From NCBI RefSeq assembly GCF_022606355.1, contig NZ_JAHHZQ010000002.1, positions 186,001 to 250,000 of the forward strand: a stretch of 64,000 nt of DNA. Direction: 5' to 3'. Made by a program: the position numbers and the translations under genes. A model generated the notes under the pieces. The model made no database searches. It was given only the letters and a program-made list of their open reading frames with translations, and was not told the DNA's origin. Position 1 is the stretch's first letter. Each line of letters begins with the position of its first letter. The DNA is from Leifsonia shinshuensis. Lineage in GTDB: Bacteria > Actinomycetota > Actinomycetes > Actinomycetales > Microbacteriaceae. Of the stretch, positions 62,231 to 64,000 are shown piece after piece.

Positions 62231-63511
62231 TCAGGGGAGGTAGCGGTGGCGGGAGAGCGAGTCGGCGAGCATCTCCATGCCGGCGCCCGGCGTCAGCGGA
62301 GCACGGTAGCGGCCGCCGACCAGCTCGACCGGCGCGACGAAGTGCTCGTGGAGGTGCTTGGTGTACTCGATCATCCGGCCGTCCCTGCTGCCGGAGACCG
62401 CGACGAAGTCGAACATCGAGAAGTGCTGCACCGCCTCGCACAGCCCCACACCGCCCGCGTGCGGGCAGACCGGGATGCCGGACTTCGCGGCCAGCAGCAG
62501 GATGGCGACGTTCTCGTTCACCCCCGCGACGCGCGTCGAGTCGATCTGCACGATCGCCGCGGCGTCGGCCTGCAGCAGCTGTTTGAACAGCACCCGGCTC
62601 ATCGCGTGCTCCCCCGTCGCGATGCGTACGGGCGCCACCGCGCGCGCGATGGCGGCGTGGGCGAGCACGTCGTCGGGACTGGTGGGCTCCTCGACCCAGG
62701 CGAGTTCGAACGGCTCGAGTGCGCGGATCCACTCGATCGCCTGGTCGCGGTCCCAGCGCTGGTTCGCGTCGATGGCGATCCGGATGTCGGGGCCGACCTC
62801 GTCGCGGGCGATCCGGAGGCGACGCAGATCGTCCTCCAACCGGTCGCCGACCTTGAGTTTGATCTGCAGGAAGCCCTCGTCGACGGCCTCCCGTGCCAGT
62901 CGGCGCAGCTTGTCGTCGGAGTAGCCGAGCCAGCCCGGTGTCGTCGTGTAACCGGGATAGCCGGTCGCCAGAAGCTCCGCCTCGCGCTCGGCACGGCCGG
63001 GCTCTGCCGCGCGCAGGATCGCGAGAGCGTCCTCCGGCGTCAGCGCGTCACTGAGGTAGCGGAAGTCGACCAGCGCGACCAGCTCCTCTGGCGTCATCCG
63101 CGCGAGGAGCTGCCACAGCGGGAGCCCGGCGCGCTTGGCCTTGAGATCCCAGAAGGCGTTGACCACCGCTCCGATCGCCATGTGCATCACGCCCTTCTCT
63201 GGGCCGAGCCAGCGCAGCTGCGAGTCGTAGACGAACTCGCGCCAGAAGCCGCCGAGGTCGCCGAGGATCGCCTCCACGTCACGGCCGATCACGCGCTGCG
63301 CCAGCGCTTCGATGGCCGCGACCTGCACGTCGTTGCCTCGGCCGATGGTGAAGACGAAGGAGTGGCCTTCCAGCCCGTCCGGAGCGTCGGTCCTCACGCG
63401 CAGGTAGGCGGCGGAGTAGTCGGGGTCGGGATTCATCGCGTCCGAGCCGTCGAGGAGCGCCGACGTCTCGAAGCGCACGTCCAGGGTCTCGAAGCCGATC
63501 ACGATACTCAT
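62231..63511 (-). CDS. L-fuconate dehydratase (enolase superfamily)
   Basis: The product is a 426-aa mandelate racemase/enolase-type enzyme. It begins [36 protein letters not shown], the usual start of L-fuconate dehydratases. The catalytic Lys is in LQIKLKVG (near residue 217), metal ligands are in [20 protein letters not shown] and TGEHAM, and the end has [11 protein letters not shown]. It converts L-fuconate to 2-keto-3-deoxy-L-fuconate. ATG at 63511 was chosen, and an in-frame ATG at 63520 overlaps the operator. Confidence 0.92.
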   Translation of the reverse strand: MSIVIGFETLDVRFETSALLDGSDAMNPDPDYSAAYLRVRTDAPDGLEGHSFVFTIGRGNDVQVAAIEALAQRVIGRDVEAILGDLGGFWREFVYDSQLRWLGPEKGVMHMAIGAVVNAFWDLKAKRAGLPLWQLLARMTPEELVALVDFRYLSDALTPEDALAILRAAEPGRAEREAELLATGYPGYTTTPGWLGYSDDKLRRLAREAVDEGFLQIKLKVGDRLEDDLRRLRIARDEVGPDIRIAIDANQRWDRDQAIEWIRALEPFELAWVEEPTSPDDVLAHAAIARAVAPVRIATGEHAMSRVLFKQLLQADAAAIVQIDSTRVAGVNENVAILLLAAKSGIPVCPHAGGVGLCEAVQHFSMFDFVAVSGSRDGRMIEYTKHLHEHFVAPVELVGGRYRAPLTPGAGMEMLADSLSRHRYLP

Positions 63512-63518
63512 AGGCAAC

Positions 63519-63530
63519 ATCCTATTGGAT
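63519..63530. promoter_or_regulatory. Operator-like ATCCTATTGGAT before the dehydratase gene
   Basis: Read on the minus strand this is ATCCAATAGGAT, sharing 10 of 12 positions with TTCCTATAGGAA at 60457-60468. It lies 7 bp upstream of the dehydratase start, where a -10 box TAGGAT would give a leaderless transcript. A shared regulator of both halves of the pathway is inferred. Confidence 0.5.
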
Positions 63531-63543
63531 ATAGCCATTGTGA

Positions 63544-63590
63544 TGCCAGCCCGAACACACCCGCACACACCCGTGCGCACCCGTGCGCAC
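63544..63590. repeat. Short CACCCGTGCG tandem repeat
   Basis: CACCCGTGCG is repeated in tandem at about 63567-63586, with a further degenerate ACACCCGCAC unit on its left side. It lies between the dehydratase start and the GntR stop. It is probably simple-sequence expansion. Confidence 0.5.
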
Positions 63591-63649
63591 ACGAGAAAAC
63601 GCCCAAGAGGTCGTCAGGACCACGAACGCGATCGCGGGCCTCGCGTGAG

Positions 63650-64000
63650 CTAGCGGGCCTCGGCGGCCTTCAGGCTCGACGAGATGCGCTTGTACGACTT
63701 GGTGATGTGATCGAGCATGGCCTTCTCGGCCCGAGCCCCGTCCCCGGACCGCAGCGCCTCCAGCACCGCCTCGTGCTCTCCGGACGTCTCGTCGACGACA
63801 CCGTGCGTGAAGTAGATGCGGTACTGGTGCAGGTGCGGGCGCAGTCGCACGATCGCGTCCGCCAGCAGGCCGTTTCCGCAGTGCACCGCGATCAGGCGGT
63901 GGAACTCGGCGTCCTGGTTGGCGAAGTCCTTGTAGTCCTCGAACCGGTCGTCGCCGGTCTGCGACGCCTCGCCGCTGCGGTGCATGTCGTCGCACAGCCG
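63650..64000 (-). CDS. GntR/FadR-family regulator, partial (FCD domain only)
   Basis: The visible 116 C-terminal residues are an FCD ligand domain. They contain FANQDAEFHRLIAVHCGNGLLADAI (the D-x3-H metal or ligand motif), RLRPHLHQYRIYFTHG and EHEAVLEALRSGDGARAEKAMLDHI (the second His pair). The N-terminal winged helix lies beyond the window end, so the true start is not visible. Its place beside the L-fuconate dehydratase gene suggests control by a sugar acid. The matching dyads at 60457 and 63519 are candidate operators. Confidence 0.85.
   Translation of the reverse strand, partial: RLCDDMHRSGEASQTGDDRFEDYKDFANQDAEFHRLIAVHCGNGLLADAIVRLRPHLHQYRIYFTHGVVDETSGEHEAVLEALRSGDGARAEKAMLDHITKSYKRISSSLKAAEAR

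Overview
The window is high-GC DNA from an actinobacterium, most likely a member of the Microbacteriaceae (Leifsonia-like). The grounds are GC-rich codon use, LAXTG-type surface anchors, a corynebacterial-style htaA-hmuTUV haem operon with a DtxR/IdeR-like iron box, and a Streptomyces-like cellobiose operon. No identity search was possible, so the genus is an inference.

Positions 1-12750 are the right part of an integrative and conjugative element (ICE) that sits next to a tRNA-Ser(UGA) gene at 12750-12834. From the tRNA inwards it holds a 68-aa membrane protein, a tyrosine integrase, a divergent pair of regulators (XRE type and an AlpA-like excisionase candidate), a 49-aa ORF, and a leftward block. 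That block contains an ECF-sigma-like regulator, a cell-wall hydrolase, a lipoprotein, two small membrane proteins, a VirB6-like channel protein, an SCO6880-like protein, a VirB4-like ATPase, a VirD4-like coupling protein, an HNH protein and a DUF4913-like protein. The relaxase and the left end lie outside the window. A bipartite conserved element occurs twice (27-65 and 7974-8012), each time at the 5' side of a leftward transcription unit.

Positions 12876-33723 are chromosomal. They carry an MFS exporter, an LCP cell-wall ligase, a HAD phosphatase with serS, a lipid kinase, a LAXTG surface protein, two membrane proteins, pheA, pgm, a universal stress protein, a GAF-SpoIIE phosphatase, a second and lower-GC LCP gene flanked by a 62-bp direct duplication and a vanY relic, a VanY-type carboxypeptidase, a secreted amidase, a DHA2 exporter and a Na+/H+ antiporter.

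Positions 34049-43076 carry a TetR gene, then a complete cellobiose-type uptake operon (binding protein, two permeases, GH1 beta-glucosidase, LacI regulator) with two 14-bp operators that resemble the Streptomyces CebR box. A PAP2 phosphatase and an orphan beta-class DNA methyltransferase follow. Positions 43132-53955 carry a GNAT enzyme, membrane proteins, the haem uptake operon, a lipoate ligase, an alpha/beta hydrolase and a MarR-MFS pair. Positions 54179-60349 are an L-rhamnose operon (mutarotase, isomerase, aldolase-dehydrogenase fusion, kinase) facing a LacI regulator across two copies of a 12-bp palindrome. Positions 60506-64000 are part of a non-phosphorylative L-fucose-type pathway (diketo-sugar hydrolase, SDR, L-fuconate dehydratase) with a GntR/FCD regulator cut by the window end.

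The most unusual feature is a set of large intergenic palindromes, all next to gene 3' ends. Five share the outer motif CGARGGGCAC...GTGCCCCTCGG but have different inner arms. Two share an ATTTGC...AATGTGGCGTTCG motif. One 223-bp spacer is built of six head-to-head copies of a CAACGGAGGA-type unit. They probably act as bidirectional terminators, but their shared sequence suggests a dispersed repeat family.
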